Shown one piece after another: positions 34,400-46,022 of a stretch of 64,000 bases of DNA. The stretch comes from Branchiostoma floridae (taxonomy: Eukaryota > Chordata > Leptocardii > Amphioxiformes > Branchiostomatidae), in NCBI RefSeq assembly GCF_000003815.2, contig NC_049993.1, forward strand, positions 18,710,392-18,774,391, in the 5' to 3' direction. The notes under the pieces were generated by a model. It made no database searches, was not told the DNA's origin, and was given only the letters and a program-made list of their open reading frames with translations. Positions within the stretch are counted from its first letter, which is position 1. The number at the start of each line of letters is the position of its first letter. Made by a program: the position numbers and the translations under genes.

Positions 34400-37300
34400 C
34401 TAGGATTGGTTATCAACTGACTCATCATCATTGTCATAAACAATAGCTTTTGGAATAGCTGTAGTATGTTTAGCATCAGCTTCTATCATCTGACTGTTCA
34501 CATATTTGTGGGACTGTGGGTCTTCTTTTGTAGATTCTGTCTCAACATCATTCTCATACACGATAACCTGTGGACCAGCTGCAGCATCTTTAGCAGCAGC
34601 TATCACCTGGCTGTTCTCATATTTGTGGGACTGTGGGTCTTCTCTTGCAGAGTGTATCTCAACACCATTCTCATACACAATACCATGTGGACCAGCTGCA
34701 GCATCTTTAGCAGCTGCTATCACATGGCTGTTCACATATTTGTGGGACTGAGGGCCTTGTCTACCTTGTGAATGGGGACCATTTTGGGGGCCCTGGGAGG
34801 GGAATGGAATCTCATAACCATCATTAAAGCTGCGGAGATGCTGAATGTTGCCTGCACCTTGGTGTGGGCTTTCCCATGCTTGATTTATTTCAGATATGGT
34901 TTGATACTCAGCTGTGTCAGGGTCGTCATTTGGAACATTATAGATATGCTGACTGTGCCCATGGGTAATTTTGGATTGACTGTTTATGTTTGCTAGCTGC
35001 ATCTGATCTTGACCACTGGATGTGCCTGTGGGGTTTGGGTTACTAGAGCCAGCACTGGAGGCTACCGCAGAAGTATGATCCCTTTTCCTCCTCTTATACA
35101 TGCACCCCACTGCAAAGGCAATGGTGGAAATAAATAATATTCCAAGAACAGCTCCCAGAGTAGCAAGCAGGGGCGTGGACAAGAAGAGGCCACTAACATT
35201 TCTTTCTGTTGGTACCAAAGGAGAACTGCTAACTGTTGACAAGCTAAGGGTAGAGTCAACTGTGCGTCTTGCACTTGAAGTGGGATAGACTGGTGTCATA
35301 TCTTTACAAAGCAAGTCTTCATTACTTACATTCCTTAAGAGTTGCCCTGTAAGGTTACCAGGTCCGGCACATCTGATCTGGTCTTCAAATGGGTAAGACC
35401 CGTTCATCCTCTGTCTAAAGGGAGCCATCCTACAGTCACACTGCCAGGTGTTATTCTCAATCCTAACAGTTCGAATGGAAGCCAGTATGTCATATGCCAT
35501 GACGGGAAGTGTCTCCATTTGGTTATTTTGTATCTCAAGTTTTGACAGCACTGAAATATTCAAATTTTTTAAAGCTTCTAAAGGGAAGGTGCTGATGTTA
35601 TTATAGTCGAGTCTCAGTTCTTTAAGCTTATGTAGATTCCCAAATGTGTGAGCTGGGATGGTTCTGATGTTGTTGTTTGCAAGATCTAGAATTCTAAGCT
35701 GTGTTGTGTCATTAAAGGTGCCTGCTTCAATACTGTGGATGTCATTACTGTTAAGGTAAAGCCGATCTAGGTTATGCAGTCCCATAAATATACCAGCTGG
35801 GAGACTAGTGAAATTGTTGTAGCTAAGAGACAAGAGCGTCAGATTACCAAGTCCCTTGAATATGTAATCTGGCAGATTAGTAAACTGATTTTGGGAAAGA
35901 CGTAAGGTCAGCAAGTTACCAAGTCCCACAAACATGTCAGCTGAGAGATTAGATAACTGATTATTTTCCAGTAACAATATCCCCAGATTATCAAGTCCTG
36001 AAAATATGTCAGATGGGAGACTACTTAAATTGTTTGAGCTTAGAGACAAGCGTGTCAGATTACCAAGTCCCTTGAATATGTGGTCAGGCAGATAACTTAA
36101 TTGATTTCGATAAAGACGTAAGGCCTGCAAGTTACCAAGTCCCACAAATACATCAGCTGAGAGATCAGTTAGATTGTTGTAGTTAAGATTCAAGCTCTGT
36201 AGGTTGCCAAGTCCCACAAATAAGTCAGCGGAGAGACTAGATAGCAGGTTATCATCAAGTAACAAGGTCTCCAGATTACCAAGTCCTGAAAATATGTCAG
36301 CTGAGAGACTAGTTAACAGGTTCTGGGAAAGAGACAAGGTGGTCAGATTACCAAGTCCCACAAATGTATCAGCTGGGAAATTAGTTAACTGGTTATTATC
36401 AAGTGACAAGGTCTTCAGATTGCCAAGTCCTGAAAATATGTTAGCTGAGAGACTAGTTAAATTGTTGTAGCTAAGAGACAAGAGTGTCAGTTTGCCAAGT
36501 CCCTTGAATATGTAATCAGACAGATTAGTTAACTGATTTTGGGAAAGACGTAAGGTCTGCAAGTTACCAAGTTCTACAAATACATCAGCTGAGAGATTAG
36601 TTAGCTCATTGTTTCTGAGATTTAAGGTCTGTAGGTTACTTAGCCCCGCAATTGTATCAGTTGAGAGATCAGTTAGCAGGTTATTATCAAGCAACAAGGT
36701 CTCCAGATTACCAAGTCCTGAAAATATGAAATCAGACAGACTAGTTAGCTGGTTGGAGAAAAGAGACAAGTATTCCAGATTACCCAGTTCTACAAGTATG
36801 TCAGCTGGGAGACTAGGTAACTTGTTGTTGTAAAGACGCAAGTTCTGCAGGTTCCCAAGTCCCACAAATATGTCAGCTGAGAGACTAGATAATAAGTTAT
36901 TATCAAGTGATAAGGTCTCCAGATTACCAAGTCCTGAAAATATGTCAGCGGAGAGACTAGTTAAGTTGTTGTAGCTAAGAGACAAGCGTGTCAGATTACC
37001 AAGTCCCTTGAATATGTGATCTGGCAGATTAGTAAACTGATTTTGGGAAAGATGCAAAGTCAGCAAGTTACCAAGTCTCACAAATACATCAGCTGGGAGA
37101 TTAGTTAGCTTGTTGTTGTTAAGATTTAAACTCTGTAGGTTACCAAGTCCCACAAATGTGTCAGCTGAGAGACTAGTTAAGTTATTATTATCAAGTGACA
37201 AGGTCTCCAGTTTCCCAAGTCCCACAAATATGTCAGCAGAGAGACTGGTTAATTTGTTCCGGGAAAGAGACAAAGTCTGCAGATCACCAAGTCCCACAAA

Positions 37301-38437
37301 TATGTCAGCTGGAAGACTAGATAACTCATTCTGGTGAAGATACAAGCCCAACAGATTACCAAGTCCAGCAAATATGTCAGCAGAGAGGTCAGTTAGCTTG
37401 TTATGCGCAATGTTCAAGTTTTTCAAGTTACCAAGTCCTTCAAATATTTTAGCAGGGAGAGTAGTTAACGGGTTTGAGAAAAAAGACAAGGTCTCCAGTT
37501 TCCCAAGTCCCACAAATATGTCCGCTGAAAGGTTAGTTAATCGATTATGGGCAAAATGCAAGTATTTCAGGTCAACAAGCCCTGCAAATATATCAGCTGA
37601 GAGGTTAGTTAATTTGTTTGAGGAAAGATACAAGGTCTGCAGCTTACCAAGCCCAGCAAATATGTCAGCTGAGAGATTATCTAAATCATTATTCTGCAGG
37701 TACAGTTGAGTCAGACTATTTAAGTTGTGAAATGTTTTGTTATTAACCATGGAGATCTGATTGGAACGAAGATCTAATCTTGTCAAGGTCCTGTACCTTG
37801 AGAAATCAGACTGACTTAGGTTTGTGATGGTGTTGCCTCGTAAGTCAAGCTGAGTGATGTCTGTAGGCAGGTTCTGAGGAACAATAGTTAACTGGTTTGA
37901 GGAAAGATACAAGGTCTGCAACTTACCAAGGCCCACAAATATATCAGCTGAGAGACTAGTTAAATGGTTCTGGTTAAGACGCAAGTCCTGCAGATTACTG
38001 AGTCCCAAAAATATGTCAGCTGTGAGAGTAGTTAACTGGTTTGAGTTAAGATACAAGTTTTGTAGGTTCCCAAGTCCCACAAATATATCAGCTGGGAGAG
38101 TAGTTAACTTGTTATTGTACAAGTACAGTACAGTAAGGCTGGTTAAGTTATGGAATGTTTTGTTATGGATTATGGAGATCTGATTGGAATGAAGATCTAA
38201 TAATGTCAATCTCTTGTATCTTAAGAAATCAGACTGACTTAAGTTTGCGATGGTATTGTTGTTTAAGTCAAGCTGAGTAATGTCTGTAGGCAGGTCCTGA
38301 GGAACACTGGTGAGGCCTCTGCTGCTGCAGATACAGTCTGATGAGCAGCTGCTGCTGCAGTCCTGTGCTGCGGTCGGTCCAGCTTCCTTCAGGATGATCA
38401 GCAGAAGAACCAGCAGCCTCCTCGCTTTGTTGTACAT
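34400..38437 (-). CDS. LRR membrane receptor A (1345 aa, 39 LRRs)
   Basis: ATG at 38437 gives a signal peptide (MYNKARRLLVLLLIILKEAG) like those of its two paralogues. LRRNT with CSSSCSSDCIC, 39 LRRs mostly 24 residues long (LSADIFVGLGNLQTLxLxxN), LRRCT (NTWQCDCRMAPFRQ, about 995-1042), a short stalk of about 40 residues, one membrane segment (about 1083-1110, LLATLGAVLGILFISTIAFA), then CMYKRRKR as stop-transfer. The tail has three repeats of about 40 residues, each starting PQSHKY and carrying YxN motifs (KYVNS, VYENG, KYENS, VYEND, VYDND). It stops early at a TAG compared with receptor B. LRRs 7-9 repeat the N-terminal LRRs 1-3. Type I surface receptor; ligand unknown; immune role inferred. 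Confidence 0.92.
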   Translation of the reverse strand: MYNKARRLLVLLLIILKEAGPTAAQDCSSSCSSDCICSSRGLTSVPQDLPTDITQLDLNNNTIANLSQSDFLRYKRLTLLDLHSNQISIIHNKTFHNLTSLTVLYLYNNKLTTLPADIFVGLGNLQNLYLNSNQLTTLTADIFLGLSNLQDLRLNQNHLTSLSADIFVGLGKLQTLYLSSNQLTIVPQNLPTDITQLDLRGNTITNLSQSDFSRYRTLTRLDLRSNQISMVNNKTFHNLNSLTQLYLQNNDLDNLSADIFAGLGKLQTLYLSSNKLTNLSADIFAGLVDLKYLHFAHNRLTNLSADIFVGLGKLETLSFFSNPLTTLPAKIFEGLGNLKNLNIAHNKLTDLSADIFAGLGNLLGLYLHQNELSSLPADIFVGLGDLQTLSLSRNKLTSLSADIFVGLGKLETLSLDNNNLTSLSADTFVGLGNLQSLNLNNNKLTNLPADVFVRLGNLLTLHLSQNQFTNLPDHIFKGLGNLTRLSLSYNNLTSLSADIFSGLGNLETLSLDNNLLSSLSADIFVGLGNLQNLRLYNNKLPSLPADILVELGNLEYLSLFSNQLTSLSDFIFSGLGNLETLLLDNNLLTDLSTDTIAGLSNLQTLNLRNNELTNLSADVFVELGNLQTLRLSQNQLTNLSDYIFKGLGKLTLLSLSYNNLTSLSANIFSGLGNLKTLSLDNNQLTNFPADTFVGLGNLTTLSLSQNLLTSLSADIFSGLGNLETLLLDDNLLSSLSADLFVGLGNLQSLNLNYNNLTDLSADVFVGLGNLQALRLYRNQLSYLPDHIFKGLGNLTRLSLSSNNLSSLPSDIFSGLDNLGILLLENNQLSNLSADMFVGLGNLLTLRLSQNQFTNLPDYIFKGLGNLTLLSLSYNNFTSLPAGIFMGLHNLDRLYLNSNDIHSIEAGTFNDTTQLRILDLANNNIRTIPAHTFGNLHKLKELRLDYNNISTFPLEALKNLNISVLSKLEIQNNQMETLPVMAYDILASIRTVRIENNTWQCDCRMAPFRQRMNGSYPFEDQIRCAGPGNLTGQLLRNVSNEDLLCKDMTPVYPTSSARRTVDSTLSLSTVSSSPLVPTERNVSGLFLSTPLLATLGAVLGILFISTIAFAVGCMYKRRKRDHTSAVASSAGSSNPNPTGTSSGQDQMQLANINSQSKITHGHSQHIYNVPNDDPDTAEYQTISEINQAWESPHQGAGNIQHLRSFNDGYEIPFPSQGPQNGPHSQGRQGPQSHKYVNSHVIAAAKDAAAGPHGIVYENGVEIHSAREDPQSHKYENSQVIAAAKDAAAGPQVIVYENDVETESTKEDPQSHKYVNSQMIEADAKHTTAIPKAIVYDNDDESVDNQS

Positions 38438-38680
38438 ACTGGGCTGTAGCCTGCTATAAACCTGGCACAAAAAGTGTTATGGACTTTGGTTGATCATACA
38501 ATGCATTTCTGATGTTTCTGCATCAATTTCAATGCATTCTATATCAATAGAAAGCTTGTGTGATTTCCTTTTCTATGGTATCAAACTAATCATAATTGTA
38601 AACTCATGGATTGAGCACTTGCCTGCTTATCTGAGTGTGTAACCAAAATTTTCCCAGATTGTGTTCAACAAAGGGTCGGG

Positions 38681-39115
38681 TTCCGGTACAGAAAATTCAG
38701 GTCCAGGTCCGGTTCAGGTCCAGAGGATCAGGTCCAGGTCCGGACCCGAACCTGGACCTGATTCAGAATGTGAGAAATTGTGAATGGACAATACTCAAAA
38801 CAATGGTCCATTTCGCCACAAATAGTACGTTTTGTGGAGTATTTGACTCCCACTGGCGTTCTAAAACCCTATACAAGACTAACTGCCTCTGTAGGATTGA
38901 CTGGAAAACTTTGTAGAAATGACTTTAAACTCTGCCTGCTTCGCTCTTGTTATCTTCATCAACCGGTAAGCCCCCAAACGCATGTATTCCTGATTATATA
39001 ATCCGTTTATTTTCTAATAGGTCACATCTGGCCCACCTACTTTTTTCAGGTCTGGTTTTTCCGGACCGTTTTTTTTTTCAACTGTTACAATAAGAAAAAA
39101 CGGTTTTGTACCGGA
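38681..39115. repeat. Possible DNA element with TCCGGTACA ends
   Basis: Left ttccggtacagaaaattcag and right cggttttgtaccgga are loosely inverted. Just inside the left end, 38728-38763 forms a strong palindrome of ggtccaggtccgg and ccgaacctggacc. Boundaries are uncertain. Confidence 0.4.
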
Positions 39116-39124
39116 GTGACAGCG

Positions 39125-39189
39125 ATCTCGCCCCCCCCAGATCACTAGCGTTTTCGCCCCCCTTTAGCGTTTTCGCCCCCCCCCCTCCC
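39125..39189. repeat. C-rich tract with repeated tagcgttttcgccccc
   Basis: Three runs of 6-10 C in 65 bp, two of them preceded by agcgttttcg. The opposite strand is G-rich and could form a quadruplex. No gene here. Confidence 0.6.
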
Positions 39190-40044
39190 AGAGCAGCTGG
39201 CTACTACATATTACAGGTGCGCTACCTGGTACTATACTGCACCTGGGGAGTAACGTATATGGTGTGTTACCTGGTACCTATATGGCACCTTATTACCGTA
39301 CCGTAAGATGTCATACCTCGAAAGTCAATATTATATTGTTCGGTGCAAACATGACATTGAAATCAAAAAAAGACAATTTTTGCAGCTGAGGTGGCATAAA
39401 ACAGTGCTACTGCGAACGTATAAATCAACACCGTCTATGGTACAGAATACGTCAGCTATATGTTTTCAATTTGTCACAGTGTTTTCTTTCTTGTGCTGGA
39501 AACATTTCCAAAGCACTAACAAAAACACAATTGAATAATAGTTTCTCATTATAAACACTATCTACGCGCAAGTTGATATAGCTGTTGCTAAATGCTACAC
39601 AAACACTGGTAAAGTACCTGTCTTAAGAAACACGGGTAAATGCATCAGTTCCTAAATACTAGAAAAGACAGTCATGTTGGAGGTGAAGATATCCCTTGGC
39701 CAGGTGCATATACCAAAATGTGTGTTATTCTAATTAATACCTAATATTTGCATAATTAATAAAGACATTACATAGTCCTTTTGTGGTCACTTCATTGTAG
39801 AGACTTCATATTGGAGATATATAGGTTGCTTGAGGACAGGTGAATACAATGAAATACATCTTATGTCAAGACTCAGGTATATGCAATAATGGGAATACAA
39901 GGGACCAAACCCTCCTTGTCTGAAACAAGTTCAACTATCTTATTACCATGTAATTACGTTAATATTGATACTATGAATGGAGTTATGTATCAAACTCGTG
40001 TACTTATATCATTCTGAAACTACATTTTGTGATTTATACCAATC

Positions 40045-40425
40045 NNNNNNNNNNNNNNNNNNNNNNNNNNNNNNNNNNNNNNNNNNNNNNNNNNNNNNNN
40101 NNNNNNNNNNNNNNNNNNNNNNNNNNNNNNNNNNNNNNNNNNNNNNNNNNNNNNNNNNNNNNNNNNNNNNNNNNNNNNNNNNNNNNNNNNNNNNNNNNNN
40201 NNNNNNNNNNNNNNNNNNNNNNNNNNNNNNNNNNNNNNNNNNNNNNNNNNNNNNNNNNNNNNNNNNNNNNNNNNNNNNNNNNNNNNNNNNNNNNNNNNNN
40301 NNNNNNNNNNNNNNNNNNNNNNNNNNNNNNNNNNNNNNNNNNNNNNNNNNNNNNNNNNNNNNNNNNNNNNNNNNNNNNNNNNNNNNNNNNNNNNNNNNNN
40401 NNNNNNNNNNNNNNNNNNNNNNNNN
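40045..40425. other. Assembly gap (381 N)
   Basis: Unbroken run of N. The element whose right end is at 40732 probably starts inside or just left of the gap, since no matching left end is visible. Confidence 1.
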
Positions 40426-40732
40426 GTATAGCGCCAATTTACGAAGTTTTGTTTTGAAAATAAATCAAAGAGGTTTTAATCCGGCGTAGGCTGACGATAC
40501 AGCCGCTGTATATGGCCGAACGTGTGTTGAAACATAGATCAGCGGTCCGCGTGGCCGTAATCGGCAGTGTTTTTGTACCTGCGGGACCGGAAATCGTGTG
40601 GCCGTGGCCGCGTTGGACAGGTGGCCGCTAAGCCTATTTCTTAATCATTACGAATCCAAGGGACCGACAAAAAGTGGCCACTATGGGCAGGTGGCCGGTA
40701 TGCAAAGGTGGCCGCTAATACAGGTTTGACTG
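40426..40732. repeat. Right end of a CAGTCAAACCTG-type DNA element
   Basis: Ends CAGGTTTGACTG followed by TA, identical to the right end of the element at 55362-56779. It shares the internal wording aagggaccga and gtggccgcta/ggtggccgg. The left end is missing, presumably in the gap. Confidence 0.7.
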
Positions 40733-40736
40733 TACA

Positions 40737-43437
40737 TGCATGTGGCTAATACAATGAATGCTGCAAAACACCTTCAGCTGTAGCACCATGTATATATCAT
40801 GACATGTATTAGTAACAAGTACCCCAAAAGAGGTCACATAATTATAAATGCAAACTCCAGAAAATTAATAATAATCCTTAAGTTGGAACAAGATTGTCAA
40901 ATAATTATTGCACTGAGGCACTGTAAAATCTCCCACCATTTCCTGCAGGCTCCCACAATGTGCTGATTTCAGCCCTGATTTAGTAGTTGTTTCCTATTTG
41001 TCATGTTGACAAAAGTCTTAGACCTTGAAATCTCCCCCCTAATATTCTTTTATGCAAGTTAACCTCAGATGAATATGGCAATACACCTTCAGCTGTGGTA
41101 CCATGTATAGTAACAAGTACCCCAAAAGGTCACTTACTGTAAATGCATTTACATTGTAAGTTCGCAGGGATTTAATTTTGCGGTAGCAGGAAAAAGGACT
41201 TTTCGCAGTGGTTTTAACACCATAGACTGCAGTCTAATACCATAATAGACGAATGTCCGTGGTGGTTTTACGTTCGCAGTAAAGTGGTCACCGCGAAAAC
41301 CGTGAACATTTCTGCATTTACAGTAATTATCAATATGCAGACTCTGGAAGATAAATACTATTTAGGAACAGGGTTTTGAAATATTTATTGTGCTGAGATA
41401 CTTTTACATATAAATCCTCCCATTTCCTTCAGGCTCTAACAATGATTGTACTATATATATGAGATTTTAGCCCAGTTTCTTGTCACATTGACATAAAGTA
41501 CTACATTTGTACATTATATCTTTGACCTTGAAATCTCTCCTCTACTATTCTTGTAAGATTTTCCCTCAGCTTCTAGAAGTAGAAATCCTATGACTAAATG
41601 TGTAGAAACTAAGACTTCTGACTTGTAAGATATTTGATATCAGAATGTGGCTGATCTATGTGTCAATCAAGTGCCTTCTGACATGTTGTTTGACATTTCC
41701 TCGTCACCATTTTGTTTTGACTGTTATTATTATGAACCAAACTTTTGATTGCACAATCTTTCAACTACGCTTGTGGACAAGGAAAATATCCAATATGATG
41801 TAGGGTCACAGAGAAGGAGTTAAATGACTCACCACAGTATGCGTAATGCCAGTTTACTTGTTTTCAGTCTGCAAACTCCTTGATGTCTCAGAGAGTTTGT
41901 CTTAAATGTGTCCTTCAAGTCAGCACTGAGGTGGTTGGACTACCTGAGGTTACATAGAGACGCCGGGTTTAATTGACAGTGCCTAATGTGTTACATGCCC
42001 ACAGGTGATACATGTGGTAGTTAGATGTGTCAGTCGTCTGAGCATAATGAGTTGTTTGTGATATTCTGTAAGTTTACAGGTAAAATGCTTGGCTAGTATA
42101 CGGGGTTACAATGTCTTAAAGAGTCAGCTATTACACCAGGTATAGTGACAAATACCCTAAAAGAGGTCACATCATGATTCATGTGTAAAGTCCAGAAAAT
42201 GTTGACTCGAGTATGATTTGAGACGGTCACCTTGAAATCTCCTTCCTAATATCCTTGACCTTGTTCTTTTAGAAGAAGTGGAAATCTTGGAAAGTGAGAT
42301 TTTAGACTAAAAAGGAGATCAGAATGTGGCTGATTTGTGTGTCATCAAGTGCCTATTCTGACAGACCCGTTTGAAATTTTCCCTTGTCGCCATTTTGTGA
42401 TGACGTATGAACTCAACTTTTGATCGCACTATCTGATTTATCTTCTATTGTTCCTGTCATGGACAGAATACATCAGGTAACTTGTAGGGTCACAGAGAAG
42501 AAGTTGATTAACTTACCTCAGCATGTAAAGAAGACGTCTTGAGTCTACAAACTCCTTAAAGTCTGTCTTAAGTAGTGTTACAGTGTCCTTCAGTGTGTCC
42601 TTCAAGTCAGTGCTGAGTTGATGAGGTGGTCGGACTACTTCAGGTTAATTATAGGGTTCAGCCCACAGTGCCTCTGAGCACAATGTGTTTTTCTTGATAC
42701 TTCGTAAGTTTACAATAAGTGTTAAAATGTTTTGCAAGGAGAAGGTTTACAATTTCTTAAAGGGTACTGCACAATGCCTTTAGCTGTGGCACCATTGTAT
42801 AATGACAAATGCCCCAAACGAGTTCATATAATTGTCAATGTTCAAAGTCCAGAAAATGTTGACAAAAGTTCTATTTCAGATCTTAAAATCATTTCCTTCC
42901 TAATATCCCTGTACAAGTTTGTTTCAGAAGAATTGGAAATCCTGGGAAGAGTGATTGAAGAAAAATAAGTTTAACTTACCTGACGTGTGTCAATCAGTTC
43001 CTTCTGACATGTTCCTGTTTGACATTTCCTTGTCGCCATTTTGTTATGACGTATGAACCAAACATTTGATCACACAATCGTTCCAACAATTTTACTCCTC
43101 ATGGACAAAAAACTACATCATGTACCATTCAGGGTAACAGAGAAGAAGTTGATTGACTTACCTCAGTATGAAAGAAGAATCTTCTGTCTACAAACTCCTT
43201 AAAGTCTCACGGAGTGTGTCTTGTCTGCCACAGTGTCCTTCAGTGTGTCCTTCAACTCAGTGCTGAGCTGATGAGGTGGTCGGACTGCTTCAGGTTAATT
43301 ATAGGGTACAGCCCACAGTGCCTGTCTGACATGCCCACAGGTCATACCTGTGGTAGTTACTGGCTTGACTCAAACACGCTCCTAGCGGCCCGCTGGACAG
43401 TTACAGGTGCATGGGGAGGGGGGCAGTTAATCCCCCC
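40737..43437 (-). promoter_or_regulatory. Repeat array 5' of receptor A: candidate promoters / leader exons
   Basis: About three diverged copies of a repeat. Read on the minus strand, copies hold exon-like text ending CTGAG before GTAAGT (exon ends at 41833, 42517, 43162), then about 110 bp on a CRE-like TACGTCA and a YY1-like CAAAATGGCG (42388-42407 and 43034-43053). A second donor, CAG before GTAAGT, is at 42980. A MITE (41135-41325) sits in the array. The nearest gene on this strand is receptor A, 2.3 kb downstream. That these are leader exons or promoters is inference. Confidence 0.45.
41135..41325. repeat. Palindromic MITE, copy 3
   Basis: Starts TACTGTAAATGCATTTACA and ends TCTGCATTTACAGTA. 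Inside are gcggtagcaggaaaaaggac and gtggttttacgttcgc, as in the copies at 19112 and 20243. Confidence 0.85.
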
Positions 43438-43790
43438 AGTGAGAGATTGTGTAAACACAGGCTATGGTGGTTACATGTGCCAGTGAGAGATTGTGTAAAC
43501 AAAGGCTATGGTGGTTACATGTGCCAGTGAAAGATTGTGTAAACACAGGCTATGGTAGTTACATGTGCCAGTGAGAGATTGTGTAAACACAGGCTATGGT
43601 AGTTACATGTGCCAGTGAGAGATTGTGTAAACACAGGCTATGGTAGTTACATGTGCCAGTGAGAGATTGTGTAAACACAGGCTATGGTAGTTACATGTGC
43701 CAGTGAGAGATTGTGTAAACACAGACTATGGTAGTTACATGTGCCAGTGAGAGATTGTGTAAACACAGACTATGGTAGTTACATGTGCCA
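43438..43790. repeat. 44-bp minisatellite, 8 copies (5' of receptor A)
   Basis: Unit cagtgagagattgtgtaaac + acaggctatggtagttacat + gtgc, nearly identical from copy to copy. Every unit holds GTAAACA, the forkhead core. A 12-copy version lies at 54777-55300. Confidence 0.95.
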
Positions 43791-44334
43791 ACCATAAGAA
43801 CATTTTACATTTGTGCAGATTAGTCATCCAGGATGTAGTTAAAACATGTAGTTGAATCAATCCTTACTGCTGGATATGTATGATTTATTCATTTCAAACA
43901 GCATCTACTGTTTTTTTTCAGTGGTTCAAAATGAAAGTATACAAAACTTACAGAACTTACAGAACTTACAGAACAAAGGATTGATTCAACTACTGTTTTA
44001 TCATAATGAGTTGTTTGTGACACAGTGCAAACTGCCACTGAAGTCAGAAACAAATAGTTAATTGGGAGAACATACCTGCTTTATAGAAAGTTTTCCTTTA
44101 GAATCTAAGCACAGAATTGTGTTCATGCTTCCAAAACTTGATTTCCAAGGGGGCCCAGCATACAAAGTACAAATACAATGTGTAAATCATGGAAAATAAG
44201 ACTTAGTTGAGGCATAGTTTGAATTCTTCATAAATCATAGCTGACCTTGTCTAATACAGCGTTAACTGTTGTCAGTAAATACTTCACATAGCGAACATTT
44301 TCACTTTGATTCTACGGAGCAGGTTTTTGTGGGG

Positions 44335-44633
44335 ATGGTGTTCATCACTAGGGACAGGTACGTTTGGCTATGTGTATATGGTGTTCAGCACCAAGGACAG
44401 ATGCTTTTACCTGTGTGTGAATGGTGTTTAGGGACAGATGTTTTTCCTTTGTGTTGATGGTGTTTAGTAATAGGGACAGGTGTGTTCACCTGTGTGTGGA
44501 TGGTGTTCAGTACCAAGGACAGGTGTGTTTACTTGTTTAAATGGTGTTCAGCACCAAGGACAGGTGTGTTTACCTGTATGCTGATGGCATTCAGTACCAA
44601 GGACAGGCATGTTTGTGTGTGTTGATGGTATTT
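44335..44633. repeat. 43-bp minisatellite, about 7 degenerate copies (unit B)
   Basis: Same unit as at 32615 (ggtgttcagcaccaaggaca). The array and its flanks are almost identical to 57248-57546, so both came from one duplication. Confidence 0.9.
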
Positions 44634-46022
44634 AACAATTGACCTATAGAGTAATGCACCAGCTCCACATGCACACAGATACAGGAGACCAACACAGTTG
44701 AGTTACCCTCAGCATTTAGCATTTATTGTAAATGTGATTATGGTACATTACATGGGCAAACCATGCAGTAATGGTTGCTGTGGGTGTCCCATGAGATATA
44801 CAGATAAGAACACAAACTAAAGCAGGCATGATCATTAAGTACACCATAAGTGGGCTAAACTTGTAAAAATACTGTGAATTTCTGCTACACTTTGGACATT
44901 GCATCAGTCCTGTGTCTATTATTACCTCCATTTTTGTACCGTGTGAACAGCTGATGTTATGACATATTGGTGGAAAATCAAATCACCATCTGACTAAAGT
45001 TGGCCACATCCCTTCTTCTTTCTGAGTTTCCCAACTTCCTCCCACCACACAGCTCTGAGACCTCTGAGGCACATAGTTGAACCTCAATAATGCTGACAAC
45101 CTTAGACATTTTAAATGCCAAACATCAAGCTTAAGGAACACCACGCTACCATATGCCGTCGACCTCTTAAACGCACATTACACAATTAAGTGTCACATTT
45201 TGATAATTACTAATAAGATGGACATCCTAGGTAGGACATCCTCTGTGTCATTAAATAAATACACCACTACTTTCCCATAACATTTATATTATATAACCAT
45301 TACTATCAAATACAACCGACTATAAACATACATACCATCCACAAAAAAGCAATAAATATTTCATGGAGGTATGAGGTCCCCGAACTCTAGTTTGTGATAT
45401 GTTTTTATCGGAGTTCTTTCACATTACTGCACATATACATATAGATAGCTATGATATATACTAGTATCAACCTAGGATGCTACCATGCTACTTTTTCACA
45501 CAATTATATGTAAGCTAAAGTATGTTATATAAGTTGCTAAGTTAATACCTACTAGACTATCACATATTATTACATTACAATTATCGATTTCTTGCAAAAC
45601 CATATGATGATAATACAGTCAAGCACTATAACATATTGTACAACAGATATTATGAGTATGAGTTGCATTAGTGAAAATGAATGAATAATTGCTCCTTTGC
45701 TCCAGTTTGGACATGGCAAGACATCAGTACTGTGTCTAATATAGGAGTCTGTTTTGAACAAGACTATGGTTTATATTTCATATCAACTAAGTAATTCCTT
45801 TAACCAGGAGGATGGTTTTGACCTTATTCTACTTTTCATGCAATTATATGTAATTCAGCCATAATATTGTTCTTAACTCAATTAGTTACTAGATTATCCA
45901 TTATCATCATTATATATCCATTATCAATGTGATACTATTATAAAAATTTTATAGTGAACTTGCACTAAGAAGAGTTTAAAATGGCCGGCTTATAACCGTG
46001 AATCTCAGTAATATGTTAAGAA

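Noticed and set aside
43438..43790. CRISPR-like array of short direct repeats
   Set aside because: The 44-bp units are contiguous with no unique spacers, and the genome is animal. It is a minisatellite.
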